DNA of 64,000 nucleotides from Nemertoderma westbladi. Its lineage: Eukaryota; Xenacoelomorpha; Nemertodermatida; Nemertodermatidae. How positions within the stretch are numbered: the first letter of the stretch is position 1; every line of letters starts with the position of its first letter. The notes under the pieces are model-generated. The model had not been told where the DNA came from, did not search any database, and saw nothing but the letters and a program-made list of their open reading frames with translations. The DNA lies in the NCBI GenBank assembly GCA_032718475.1, contig JAUCBJ010008412.1, positions 1 through 64,000 of the forward strand. The letters run 5' to 3'. Positions 11,506-22,470 of the stretch are shown here, in pieces. The position numbers and the translations under genes are program-made.

Positions 11506-14275
11506 CTAATCCCCAAAGATTCCACCAGGGAATGGGCCAGCAGTTGCCAGGACAGACACCGCGTTGCCCACCAGAATGGCCATCGAACGGTCTCGAACGC
11601 AACAGGGTGAAATATATGACCCCGCTCCATCACCTCCGCATATGTCATATTCTTTCCATGTTTGGCTCCCTCTGCAGCACGACCCCCTGCAATTAGCGTC
11701 TGTTGGCGGGACTAGGGGCAAGGGGGTCAACCACTGTGGCATCCCAGGTTAGCATTCGACCGTGGGACCAAGGCACAAGTGTCACCCCGTCTACATGCTT
11801 CCCGTCATTGCGGCAGAGTCCTGATAGTTCTAGAAGGGAGGGAACCCCACAGCTGACCAATGCCCGTCTCACAATATCATTAACCGAACCATGGTGTGGC
11901 GAGGGAACCAGCCTGCGCTCCTCCAGCATGAGAGACCGTGTACACTATTGGACGCTACTGGATTGCCACAACGGTCGCAGATGTGGGTCTCTACCATACC
12001 ACCTTTTCTACAAGGCGAATGACGATGGCAATTCGAAACTGCGCATCGCTTAGTTTTAGCCCCAGAGCTGCACTTGGAAGAGCCAGCAACCAGTGGTCGG
12101 GTGATCAAGGGAGTTCAGTCGAGCAAGGTCGAGAGTAGAAGCTACAAGACGGAGGGTGGCGAGGCTTTCTTGATGGATGGGCGCCATCCACACCCTCTGT
12201 GTTGACACAGTGGGTGGCGCTGAGTCAGGGGGGAGTGACGCATTCTGTATGGTCATGGCTAATTCCAGCTGGGCTCGGCATCCCTGCGGATGGGTACAAG
12301 CGGTTTGAAAGGGTTGAACATGCAGCCACAGAATCAAGAAAGGCAGAGGGTGCGAGCTGCACTGCTGATCCCAAACCAAGACCGCCAACCCATGCAGGTA
12401 GGCAAGCCTGGGCCCATGCTGGGTCACCAATTCCTGTATTGGCAACCACTCGAAAGGCACCACGAAGCACTCGATCATAGTCCCTAAGAAGGGTGGGGAA
12501 CCTAAAACATGGGGCAGCCCTAAGGAAGTACATCAGCCTGGGTATGGCAAATGAGTTCCTCACGAGGAAAAAGCCTTGATGTGCGTCAAGGAGTGGAAGC
12601 TGGCTAACTAGAGTGGTGAGGTCGCCGACCTTGGCTGTGAGGCAAGAGGCGATGGCAGATTCTCCGATGGGGGCACCAAGAATGGTCAACTGATCCATCG
12701 GCGGGCATGGGATGCCGACGCAGATAGAATCGAACTCCATCTGGATCTGGGCACGTGATTCTTCTGTCTCTGTCCCCAAGAAAAACAACTCGCTCTTTGT
12801 GGGGTTAATCATCAGCCCAAGTTTCCTCCCATCATTGATCAACCTTGAGAGGTCCCACAGCACAACCCGATGGTCATCAGCTAGGTTCCCATCGTCCAGG
12901 TACCAGACATTGAAAGCCGATTCCAATGTCTGGATGGTTGGGTTTTCTTTGTCTCCGAACAGCTGCTGGCCATCTGTGTTTCCTTGTTGTACGCCCTCGT
13001 CAGAGAGTAGGAGTTGGTCACCATTAAGGAGAAAGGTTGCCTCCCCATAGGCAGCAAGGGTGTAATTATAGATCAAGGGATGAGCAGCATGGACAGTCTC
13101 CAGCATTGAGTCTCGGCGGATTGAGTTGAACGCATTACTAAAATCTATTCTTCTAAAATCTACCCGCCGGATTTTCCCCATTGACCAGCGCGTGCAGCGG
13201 GCAGCTCCTACTTGCAGCCAATACCCAGCTGGACCGATCCATATGACTCTGTCCGTTTCTCTGCAGCTAAGGTTCCAGAGAACTTGCCACACAAACGACG
13301 AAGAGTAACCCCAACAGCTATGGAACGGATTCCCGGCCCACTCTTCTTGAATGTAAACAAGTTTGCCCCAAAGAATATAGGCCGGATAGCAGTTGGCACC
13401 TCGCCCGCCATGGTAACATCAACGAACTTTGCTAGGGATGACAGGAGGCATTCTCCAGCTTCGCCATTTGTTGGGGTGACAAGATCCTTATATATCTGAG
13501 GCCGCACCCCATCCAGCACTCCCGCTGGGGAAGGATGAGATCAACCTCCGGAGTATCGTGGGGGTACAAGGGCGAGCAGACGAGGCGGTGGTGCAGGGTG
13601 CTTTCCCCGTAGCAACTCTAGTGTCTCCAGTGTGTTAGGGGCAATGGCGTTTTTCGAGGAAGCTAACCGTATAGCTCCCTTGATGTCACCATCCTCTATC
13701 TTCTCTGCCACCAAGGTAGCCAGTCCAACCGGCTCCTCCTGGGGCCTCTGGCGATAGGGGCCAGATGGCCGAGATGGTGGTGTTGGAAAACCTGAACCTG
13801 GATTAACCATGGCACGGAAATCGGCGATCCTTTGGTTAATGAGGGAAGCAAGAGATCGCTGGTGTTTCCTCACCCCTCGACTTGGCGCTGGGATGCAGAA
13901 GTGGCCAACTATGAGTAGCCAGATCCATTTATGGACTCTCATCGGTTCGTCTACAATAGCAGTAAACAACTCAGCGAACAGGTCAGCTAAGTTGGTCCTC
14001 GATGCCTTTGGGACATGTCTCCAGCTGCCTTGTTCGCCACCCTCGAACTATTTCCAAAATATCCCACTCTGATAATTCCCCCTGGGAATGTCTGATGGGG
14101 GGACCTTGCAATGAGGCTGAAGCATCTGGCTGGACACTAGATCCCAGGCACCGGTTGCCAGGTGGGCCATGTGTGCGCAGAGTCCCATTGGCTTTTATTG
14201 CAAAGACACTCAAACATACTGAACACGTGCCAGCTCCAGACATTGGAGGGACTGACGAGCCGACCCCAGACCCTT
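11506..14275 (-). pseudogene. REL-type RT retrotransposon (G1): ZnF-RT-CCHC-nuclease
   Basis: Nearly full coding span of a non-LTR-type element with a C-terminal restriction-like (PD-(D/E)XK) endonuclease, broken by several frameshifts. On the minus strand in order: an N-terminal C2HC-like zinc finger (CSVC...HGPPGNRC, about 14236-14146); a linker with the KIEDGDIKGAIRLASS and ELLRGKHP blocks (13969-13541); a pre-RT region (13519-13208); the RT with DFSNAFNS, EGVQQG and catalytic YLDDG (12945-12900 area) and ILGAPIG (13292-12225); a CxxCGxPV zinc knuckle (about 12005); and a nuclease with VDGVTLVPW...LTWDATVVD (about 11800-11720). The VQQGDPLGP motif is degraded. I recall the architecture from invertebrate genomes as a widespread family; R2/NeSL-like organisation is my best guess. 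Non-functional. Confidence 0.8.
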
Positions 14276-16025
14276 GAGTGTCCGACACACCAATACCAAC
14301 AGATACCGAAGGGACCGACACACTGATAACAGACACCGTAGGAAGTGACCCACCGACTCCAGACACTTGACGGGCCGACTCAACGACTCCAGATACTGAA
14401 GGGACTGACCCACCGACTCCAGACACTGAAGGAACCAACTCACCGACCCCATACTCTTGAGGAACCGACTCAACAACCCCAGGCAATTGAGGAACCGACT
14501 CACCGACTCCAGACAATGATGGAACCGACCCACGGACTCCAGACACTTGAGGAACCGACTCACCGACTCCAGATACTGAAAGGACCGACTCACCGATTCC
14601 AGACACTGAAGGAACCAACTTACCGACCCCATACTCTTTAGGAACCGACTCACCAACCCCAGTCACTTGAGGAACCGACTCACCGACTCCAGGCAATGAA
14701 GGAACCGCCCCACCGATTCCAGACACTTGATGGGCCGACTCACCGACTCCAGAGACTAAACGGACAGACTCACCGAATCCAGACACTCGAGAAACCGACT
14801 CATCGACTCCAGACACTGAGCGAAACGGCTCACCGACCCCAGACCCCTGAGGAACCGACTCACCGACACCAGACATTTGAGGAGCCGACTCACCGACTCC
14901 AGACACTGAACGGACAGACTCACCGAATCCAGACACGGAAGGAACAGACTTACCGACTACAGAAACTGAAGGAACCGAGTCAACGACTCGAGGCACTGAA
15001 GAGACAGACTCACCAACCACAAACACCGAAGGAACCGGCTCACCGACTCCAGACACTGGAGGAACCGACTCGCCGACCCCAGACACCGGAAAAACCGACT
15101 CACTGATTCCAGACACTAAAGGAGCCGGCTCACCGACAGTAGACACGACTCCATACACTTGAGAAACCAAGTCACCGACTCTAGATACTGAGCGGCCTGA
15201 CTGACCGACCCAAGTCACTTGAGGAACCGGCTCACCGACTCCTGACACTGATTGGACCGACTCACCGGCCCCAGACACTTGGGGAGCCGATTCATGAGCC
15301 CCAGACACGTGAGGAACCGTCTCACCAACCCCAGACACTTGAGGAACCGACTCACCAACCCATACATTTCAGAAACCGACTCACCGACTCTAGATACTAA
15401 ACGAAGTGACTCACTGACCCCAGACACATGAGGAACCGACTCGCCGACTCCAGACACTGAAAGAACCGAGTCACCAGCTCCAGACACTAAAGGAACCGAG
15501 TCACCGATCCCAGACTCTTGAGGAACCGACTCACTAGCTCCAGAAACTTGAGGAACTGACTCACCAACTCCAGACATTTGAGAAACCGACTTACCGACTC
15601 CAGACTCTTGAGGAACCGACTCACCAACCACATACAATAGAGTAACCGACTTACCAACCCCGGACACCGAAGGAACCGACTCACCTACTCCAGACAGTGA
15701 AGGAACCGACTCACCAACCCCGTACACCGAAGGAACCGACTCACCTACTCTAGGCACTTGAGGAACCGACTCACCAATCCCAGGCTCTTAAGAAACCGAC
15801 TCACCGACTCCATGCACTTGAGAAACCGACTCACTCTAGACACTGAACTGACTGACTCACCGCCCCCAGAAACTTGAGGAACCGACTCGCCGACTCCAGA
15901 CACTGAAGGATCCGACTCACCAACCGCAGACACCGAAGGAACCGACTCACCTACTCCAGACACTTGGGGAACCGACTCACCAACCCCAGACACCGAAGGG
16001 ACCGACTCACCGACGCCTGACCGAA
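14240..16025 (-). repeat. 30-bp minisatellite coding SGVGESVPxV repeats
   Basis: About 1.78 kb of an imperfect tandem repeat with a 30-bp period (plus-strand core CCGACTCACCGACTCCAG), roughly 58 units. Because 30 is divisible by 3, several frames stay open. On the minus strand one frame gives a decapeptide repeat S-G-V-G-E-S-V-P-x-V (open 15338-13983) that runs directly into the N-terminal zinc finger of element G1. Other frames give LESVSRFLKC-type decapeptides. The array also joins the C-terminal end of a second copy (G2) on its far side. The simplest view is a minisatellite that has expanded at the junction of two head-to-tail elements; a real N-terminal repeat domain is an alternative. 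Confidence 0.9.
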
Positions 16026-16029
16026 AGCT

Positions 16030-16509
16030 ACTGGGTGTAATATATAGCTGCACTCCATCACCTAGCTGTATGTATCATTCGTCCGCCGCTCGTCTCCTTC
16101 TGCTGTGCGCCGCTGCCCCCCGGTGATGAGGGTCTGCTGGAAGTGACTGGGAGCGAATTGGTCCACCACCGTGGCGTCCCAAGTGAGTACTATACAGTGG
16201 GACCACGATTCTAGTGTCACCTGGTCGACCCCCCCCCCCCCCCCCATCCCATCGTTCCTGGAGACGCCTGAGGGTTCATAAATGGAGGGGACCTCACAGC
16301 TGGCCAGCACCCACCTTACATTGTCATTGACTATCGCATGGCAAGAGTGAGCGTCCAGCACGCCTACGGCAGGAAAAACCATGCAGGCCATCAAGTTGAA
16401 CTGGACTGCCGCACCAGTCGCATGTGTGCGTTTCTAACACCTTGCACCCCAGACGAGTGGCAGCGGTAATCCGGAACTGACAGTCGGTGAGTTTCAACCC
16501 GAATGACAC
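16030..16509 (-). pseudogene. REL-type element copy G2, C-terminal nuclease
   Basis: C-terminal end of a second copy of the same family, in the same orientation and upstream of G1 on the minus strand. It contains the CDWCGSPVQLDGLHGFSC zinc knuckle (about 16440-16380), then the nuclease region with TLESW...LTWDATVVD (about 16230-16150). The catalytic segment is interrupted by a run of about 16 C (16230-16246 on plus), which replaces the expected R-P-D-G codons with glycines. Two reading frames are needed to read it. Upstream parts are absent. Confidence 0.75.
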
Positions 16510-16684
16510 GTTTAAAAATTAAAATTTATTAAAGAATATAAAAAAAATTAATGAAATTTAATTCGGGAGACTTTAGTTCCACAAAATCTTAAAAATTATT
16601 ATTAAAAATTATTTTAGAATTTTAAAGTTAATTTAGCAACTTTCGGAATTTAACAAAGCAATGAGTTGTTTGAGATAAAGGCAA
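16510..16684. other. AT-rich spacer, possible poly(A) signal
   Basis: No gene. Mostly A/T. On the minus strand an AATAAA (16525-16530 on plus as TTTATT) lies about 155 bp downstream of the stop of the acidic membrane protein gene and could serve as its polyadenylation signal. Unproven. Confidence 0.3.
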
Positions 16685-17191
16685 TCAATTCATTTTAAAA
16701 TAGGGCGAAACTATAAAGGCTGCAAAAAGAGGTACGACTACCAATGCAGCGTAAAAAAGCAGCACCTGATGAGGTACTAGAAATGCACCTGAATTTTCTT
16801 CAGTTTTCACTGCCTTATCTGTGGCTGGTTTTTCTGTTTCCACTGTGCTTGATTTGATCGAGGTTGGTCGGAGTGTGGCTGATATCGATTTATCCTCTTT
16901 GTCCATACGATCATCTCCTTCTTCGTCATCACCAGCATCATCTCCCTCTTCCTCGTCACCATTATTTCCCTCATACCCATCACTGCTCACTTCGTCTTCC
17001 TCGTCACCATTATCTCCATCCCCATCACCACTCACTTCCTCTTCCTCGTCACCATCCCCTACCCCTTCCCCATCAAAGCTCACTCCTCCTTCTTTGTCGT
17101 TGATATCTTCTCCTTCCCCATTCCCACCATACCCCCCACAAATGAAACAGTCAATCAGGCTTAGAATAACAAGTGTCTTGAGGAATCCCAT
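16685..17191 (-). CDS. Acidic secreted/membrane protein, single exon
   Basis: 168-codon ORF with an ATG start and no similarity that I recognise. Residues 1-18 (MGFLKTLVILSLIDCFIC) look like a signal peptide. Residues about 20-100 are Gly/Asp/Glu-rich with imperfect DEEEEVSGDG / DEEDEVSSDG / DEEEGDDAGD repeats, followed by a Ser/Thr/Lys segment. Residues about 141-163 form one hydrophobic helix (VLLFYAALVVVPLFAAFIV), ending in SPYFKMN. This predicts a type I membrane or GPI-like cell-surface protein with an acidic ectodomain. The coherent signal peptide/ectodomain/anchor layout argues against a chance ORF, although the acidic part is repetitive. A TATATATATA stretch 30-45 bp upstream (about 17222-17232) could be its TATA box. 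It may be an exon of a larger gene. Confidence 0.45.
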   Translation of the reverse strand: MGFLKTLVILSLIDCFICGGYGGNGEGEDINDKEGGVSFDGEGVGDGDEEEEVSGDGDGDNGDEEDEVSSDGYEGNNGDEEEGDDAGDDEEGDDRMDKEDKSISATLRPTSIKSSTVETEKPATDKAVKTEENSGAFLVPHQVLLFYAALVVVPLFAAFIVSPYFKMN

Positions 17192-17804
17192 GCTTTTGTG
17201 ATGTTACAGTACTGTACTCTATTATATATATATTACTATTTATAGTTTGTTCTACTGTATACTGTACATGTTACATTTGTTAAAGTAGTTCTAAAACAAG
17301 ATATTCTTGAAATATGTCATGGTGTACTGAGATGGCGGATCAGTTTAGGAAAAACTCCCACTTAGAAACACACACAAAACACGGGTTATTATATAGCATT
17401 GGGGAAACCAACACAGATGATATGATACAATTGTATTAAGTTTATGCAAAAATTGTAAACAAATAGGTTTAGGAATTGGACACAGAGACGTAGGTTCAGG
17501 AACAGCAGACGCATCCATCTCTTAGTGGTGTGCTGTGATGGTCTTTTTGAGATGATTAATCATCAGATTAGATAATGATTAAGCTCCAGAAATATTCCCC
17601 CAAAAATTTGCATAAATAAGGCGTAATTGCACCTGTTGCAATATATAAATTAATTCAGTGCATGATGTGATAACTTGCAATGTTCATTAGATAAGACAGT
17701 GCGAATTTCAGTAGAATTTCTTGCGGCATAAGTTTGAATTGGTATTCTGATACCAGCCATATGGAGCATTAGATGCCATATGGATCTTAACTGTTTATCT
17801 TTAT

Positions 17805-18120
17805 CTGTTTGTTTAGGAAACGGACAGGTTTAAGAAACAAACGCAGCGGCACATGTTTAGATACCGAAACTCTTTCACGACCTAAACTTTAATAATTTCC
17901 ACTAATTCTTCAAATTTTCAGACTTATCATGCCTTTACATACTGTATAAGTATGAGAATTCCCTGTTTGTTTAGGAAACGGACAGGTTTAAGAAACAAAC
18001 GCAGCGGCACATGTTTAGATACCGAAACTCTTTCACGACCTAAACTTTAATAATTTCCACTAATTCTTCAAATTTTCAGACTTATCATGTCTTTACATAC
18101 TGTATAAGTACAGTATGAGA
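17805..18120. repeat. 158-bp tandem duplication
   Basis: Two adjacent direct copies starting CTGTTTGTTTAGGAAACGG at 17805 and 17963. They differ only by a C/T in the CATGCCTTTACA stretch and a small length change near TATAAGTA(CAGTA)TGAG. A recent local tandem duplication with no coding content. Confidence 0.95.
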
Positions 18121-19062
18121 ATTCCCTAGGCCTTTTACAGTATAACGAACACTTACTATACGCATATAAGATTAACCTTAAATATGAACAGAATTGTTTG
18201 TGCTACAGACGGTACCCAAACAGGATAATACACATACAGAATAGGGCTCAGATAAACTAGATGATCTGCAAACAAACAAGATATGATATGAATTTCAGGA
18301 TATGAAAGAAACAGGGCGTTAGACAGACAGATTTAAAAATGGTTTAATCTCTCGATTTCATATGATCTTGTTTGCTAAAAGTCTCATCCACCCACAAACA
18401 GTGCCGCCTTATAGTCTATCATACCCTCACCTCACCATCACCAAAAACATGCTGTACGTACGAGCAATAATTGTGTGGGAAAATGAAAAGTTAACAATAA
18501 AATAAACTTATATAAACCTCATTGTAATAATTAAATAACTAATTAAATGTTCTTTCAAAAGGAAAGACCTTATTACATTTACCAACACTCAATGATTCAA
18601 ATTACAAATTTACATGGATAGATGGAAGCTACTAATGAAATAAATACCAAGTATATTTCAAAACCTCGTTGTTACGGGATTATCACCATATGCAGCACTT
18701 CTGAGACCCAAAACCAATGTCTGCTACCTACAAAGGTCAGGGTATCAACCATTAAGGTCCAACCTCGTTAATACCATACAGTAAATGAATTGTGCTTATA
18801 TATTGATTGACCAGTGTACATACGTAGTAGGACGTGCCGGTGAGGCCCTATGTTATCCTACATGTCAGGAGACGTTAAACACAGCTCGTTCCTCGTTGTA
18901 CCCATGTTTCCATTCTTGCCGATTAGTGGAATGGATACTTCGCTATTAGTTACCAACATAGACTCGAGTTCGATCCCGGCCACTTACAATCATCAATAAC
19001 TTAGAAGCAATAGTTTTATACAGAGATGAAGTAGGGGCTACATTTAATACAACAAGATATTT

Positions 19063-19087
19063 GCAGCATGCCGATCCTAGTAGTAGT
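19063..19087 (+). mobile_element. 25-bp relic of RTE-A 3' terminus
   Basis: Identical over 25 bp to the extreme 3' end of the full-length RTE-A (28070-28094), including the terminal TAGTAGTAGT. It looks like an extreme 5'-truncated insertion made of little more than the 3' end, as target-primed reverse transcription can leave. Chance identity of this length is unlikely. Confidence 0.6.
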
Positions 19088-19477
19088 ATACACATTTGAC
19101 ATTACAAATAATACGTATCCAATGTAATTTTACCATTGCATAATTAAATAAAGCGGATATTAAATAAATAATTTTCAAAAACTTGGAATGTTTAATTTCG
19201 AAGTCAGGTTATTGCACACTTACTGTAAAGTTAAAAGACAAAAAAGTAACTTTATGCCGCGATACCGGAATATACAGTTAGTGTCAGGTACCCCCCCCCC
19301 CCCCCCACAATTTTCTATAAATTAATGTGATTGCATGAAATTTGAAACCTTGATCATAACCTAGACAATCTTAGATCAGTAGATTCTGGCAAACTTAGAT
19401 CTGGTGAACTTAGAACCGGGTGAACTTAGAACCGGGTAAAGTTAGATCCCGTGGAAATGTACTATGAATTTTCAACA

Positions 19478-19915
19478 GGGAATATACTGTAGTAAAATAC
19501 TACAGTTCAATTTATTTTGTAACACTATATCGCTCTGTGTTTTATTAACAAATTAAGCAACAAAAAATAGGCATACCAATTTAAGAATCAAAATACGTAT
19601 TCGTGGGAATGCTATTTATTGATTTAGAAAAATTTAATAATTATTTATTACATGGGAAAAAAAGTAAAAATTTTTTTAATTATTCTCGAGGCATTTTATT
19701 TACCGAGTGTCAGCGAGGTTAATAAAGGGTCGAGAGAATATTGAAAAAAAAATGTTCTACGTTTTTTTCCCATGTAATACGTAATTTTATTTCAAATTGG
19801 TACCTTTTTTGTTGCTAAAATTCTGTAATAAAACATAGCGATATACTACAGTATAGTAGGCCTAGTGTTACAAGATTAATTGAACTGTAATATTTAACTA
19901 CTGTATATTGCTTCC
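19478..19915. repeat. Foldback element, about 440 bp palindrome
   Basis: The left arm (from about 19478, GGGAATATACTGTAGTAAAAT onward) is the imperfect reverse complement of the right arm (ending about 19915). The match covers TACAGTTCAATT, TAACACTA, ATCGCT.TGTTTTATTA, AGCAACAAAAAA, ACCAATTT and ACGTAT. Inner arms with CATGGGAAAAAAA / TTTTTTTCCCATG continue it to a centre near 19705. This is a foldback/MITE-like structure able to form a long hairpin. The core contains CTCGAGGCATTTTATTTACC, which recurs inverted at 20366-20428. No coding potential. Confidence 0.85.
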
Positions 19916-20206
19916 ATAGTTACTACGATTCATATTATTGTACTCATCAACTCCTGATGCTGCCTTACTTAATGTTAAAATAATTTTAATGTTCTCGAAT
20001 ATTTATTACGTAACTGGAGAGCCACAACAACATAATCCAATATTGGATATTGACTTCTGTTTTGGAGTACGCCGAGCAGACAATAAAGTTGCAATAACTT
20101 TTGAGTGTTTGAATGGACTTGCTCAAATTACTTGCAAACCTTTTCTACGTCGATGCTCTTTCAATATATGTAATAAAATTTAAGAAATTCCACCAAAAAT
20201 ATTTTG

Positions 20207-20460
20207 CTTTACTTTTTTCCCCGGGAAAAAAGTAAAATCAATGCAATCCTATGGGTTACTTTTTTTCCCTCGGGAAAAAAATGAAACTTTTTCTCCCGAT
20301 TTTTGGGTATAGGCCTATTCGAGCGAAAAAGTAACAATTTAAGAAAAAAAATAATTACTATTGTTTCAATATTCTCTCGACCCTTTATTAACCTCGCTAG
20401 CGCTCGGTAAATAAAATGCCTCGAGAAAAGTAAACAAATAGTAATTATTTTTAAATATTT
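20207..20460. repeat. Second palindromic element sharing the foldback core
   Basis: 20207-20238 is a near-perfect palindrome of TTTACTTTTTTCCC and GGGAAAAAAGTAAA. 20348-20455 is an inverted repeat (AATAATTACTATTGTTT / AAACAAATAGTAATTATT) whose loop is the foldback core of 19682-19743 in inverted orientation. It appears to be a relative or rearranged half of the neighbouring foldback element. Confidence 0.75.
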
Positions 20461-22069
20461 CAAATACATGTACTATGTTTCTGTTTTTGAATTCTACTGT
20501 ATGTTCTAGAATATTCCGCGGCAAAAAAACATAGGCCTATATAGATTTTTTATGGTACCGGTAACTAGTATTTTTGGTCAAGTTATTGTTTTAAAAATAA
20601 ACATTTTTACAACATATTGTACAGTATGCGATATTATTGTGGCGTACGCCAGTTATGGACATTTACAATGTTATTGTTTACGTGGTTGCCGGGCAACCAC
20701 CAGATATACAGAGTTATCTGAGTACTGACTGACGGACAGGCAGCTGATAGAAATTAACCGTATCCTACCGGTACTGCTGCACTGTCTGACTTTATCGAAT
20801 ATGAATACGAAAATATAATATCGTTCAACTACACACAATATTATGTTTGCGAATTAGCGTGACGCTAAATTATAAATTATTTCCAATAAAATAGCTACTA
20901 TTTAAAATACTAGCTATCGTGAAAAAATAATTTTTCCCACAATGTAGAATATGTTCTGAAACATTATTCCTTAAAAAAGCTGCAATTTTTTTGATCCCTA
21001 CTTTTGCATAAACATTAGCTAATTCAAAAATACTACAATAGCTACTAACTAATTGTTCCGGTTGAATGACAGAATTACTCAAATACATTATAATGATGCT
21101 TAAGGTAGCTTTCCTTTACATCCTGACCGGGTAAACGGTCTGGCAACACTTTCATTATCAGTCCAGCCCAAGGCATCCTTTAATACAGGCCATGCAGCCG
21201 AGATTTCGGGTAAATTAGCATAGGCTGAAAGTTTTATAGTTAGGCCTACTTATCATGAGATTTTTTTGTTCTAGAACAAATATATTACCTCCTGTCAGTA
21301 AGATGGTAGCTAGTAATTTTTATTTTTGAGTTAGCTAGTACTTTTTATATGCTTTTAAATAATAAAACTTCTCTATAAAATTATGAACGTCTTTTTGTTT
21401 GTTTGTCAGCTAAAGGCTTTCAAGCGGGAACAGTTAAAATTATCGGTAACTGCATTGGTTTATTGCGTAATCCTGGGAGTAATCTGGTCAAAAAAAAATT
21501 TCATTTCCGTCAAGTTTAGCAAACGTAGAAATCGTCACCTTCAAGGCAGAACCCCCAGTCGATTTTTGTCGTTCTGAGATAATCGATAAAAACTGTTTAT
21601 TTTTTAGAGAGATGCCTCAGTTTACTTGTTATTGTGATTTTTGACATCCAAATAATCTACAGTAGAATTCATATAACTAAACTTTCAATTTAATTTAGAA
21701 TCACCATTGAAATATATTGCGGTTTTATTGTAAAATTTCTGACTTGGGTGCATCTGCTTGCTGTGCAAAAATCCGGCTGACACTAAGTTGCACTTCAAAT
21801 TTTGCCCCGGCATTCCCCCATGCACGACTGACCTTCGATGCGCTCTTTTCCTTCTCACCCTGGGTCTCCCCAAATAATTATTTTTTATCACTGTTTGCCA
21901 TATTTTAATCGCCTTATATTTTTCTGCCACTGTATATTTAAATTATACGAATTCATACGTAGGCTACTTTCTGTATTGTATATAATTATCTTACTCGTAT
22001 GAGTGTTTCCCTGTTCTCTATTTGTATTATTATTTAACTAATATTCCGTATGTTATGGGATTAAAAGAA
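20461..22069. other. Non-coding gap
   Basis: No gene recognised. A 19-bp palindrome, GTGGTTGCCGGGCAACCAC, lies at about 20671-20690 and resembles an RFX X-box except that the spacer is 1 nt. One half copy of the TIR of the neighbouring MITE lies at about 21665-21757 in direct orientation. Short ORFs in this stretch have no coding character. Confidence 0.4.
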
Positions 22070-22470
22070 ATTCATTGTGTCAAAAATTCATTGTGTCATA
22101 ACTAAACTTTCAATATGATTTAGAATCACCATTAAAATATATTGCGGTTTTATTGTAAAAATTCTGACTTATGGTGTTTTGCCAAAATAAGGGGGAACAC
22201 CGTTTTCTGATATATGTAATAATAATAATAATAATTAAAATATTTATATAGCGCCTTTCCTAAATTAAGAGCAAGGCCTCACTCAGCCTTGCTCTTATCC
22301 CGTAACTATACGATAGTTACGGGGTTTTGCCTAGAAAACAACGTATCCCCAATTTGGCAAAACACCATAAGTCCGAATTTTTACAAAAAAACCGCAATAT
22401 ATTTCAATGGTGATTCTAAATCAAATTGAAAGTTTAGTTATGACACAATGAATTTTTGACACAATGAATT
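22070..22470. mobile_element. TIR element (MITE-like), about 400 bp
   Basis: Terminal inverted repeats of about 119 bp (22070-22188 and 22351-22470), with outermost ATTCATTGTGTCA doubled at each end and GATTTAGAATCACCAT and TATTGCGGTTTT.TTGTAAAA inside. The interior contains two hairpins: 22267-22296 (AAGAGCAAGGC arms) and 22299-22323 (CCCGTAACTAT arms, 3-nt loop). A third, isolated arm at 21665-21757 shows that the family has more than one copy. Non-coding. Transposase source and target-site duplication were not determined. Confidence 0.85.

Larger units (their letters stand above)
17192..19469. other. Long non-coding AT-rich region
   Basis: No ORF with coding character. Contents: a perfect-looking tandem duplication (17805-18120, listed separately), a 25-bp RTE-A 3'-end relic (19063-19087), a run of about 16 C at about 19291-19307, and a GAACTTAGAACCGGGT short repeat (about 19396-19440). 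Confidence 0.5.

Noticed and set aside
12199-12487. Plus-strand ORFs in the REL-type element
   Set aside because: Opposite strand of the RT C-terminal region.
14345-15106. Plus-strand open frames with THRLQTLEEP repeats
   Set aside because: Shadow frames of the 30-bp minisatellite, open only because the period is divisible by three.
14240-16025. CRISPR-like array
   Set aside because: Period is 30 bp with no spacers; units are contiguous and diverged, and the sequence is animal DNA, so it is a minisatellite.
16821-17201. Plus-strand Ser/Pro-rich ORF opposite the acidic protein
   Set aside because: Reverse complement of GAT/GAA-rich codons gives Ser/Pro runs; the minus frame has signal peptide and anchor.
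20209-20469. 86-codon minus-strand ORF
   Set aside because: Lies entirely in palindromic foldback DNA with Phe/Lys runs from homopolymers.
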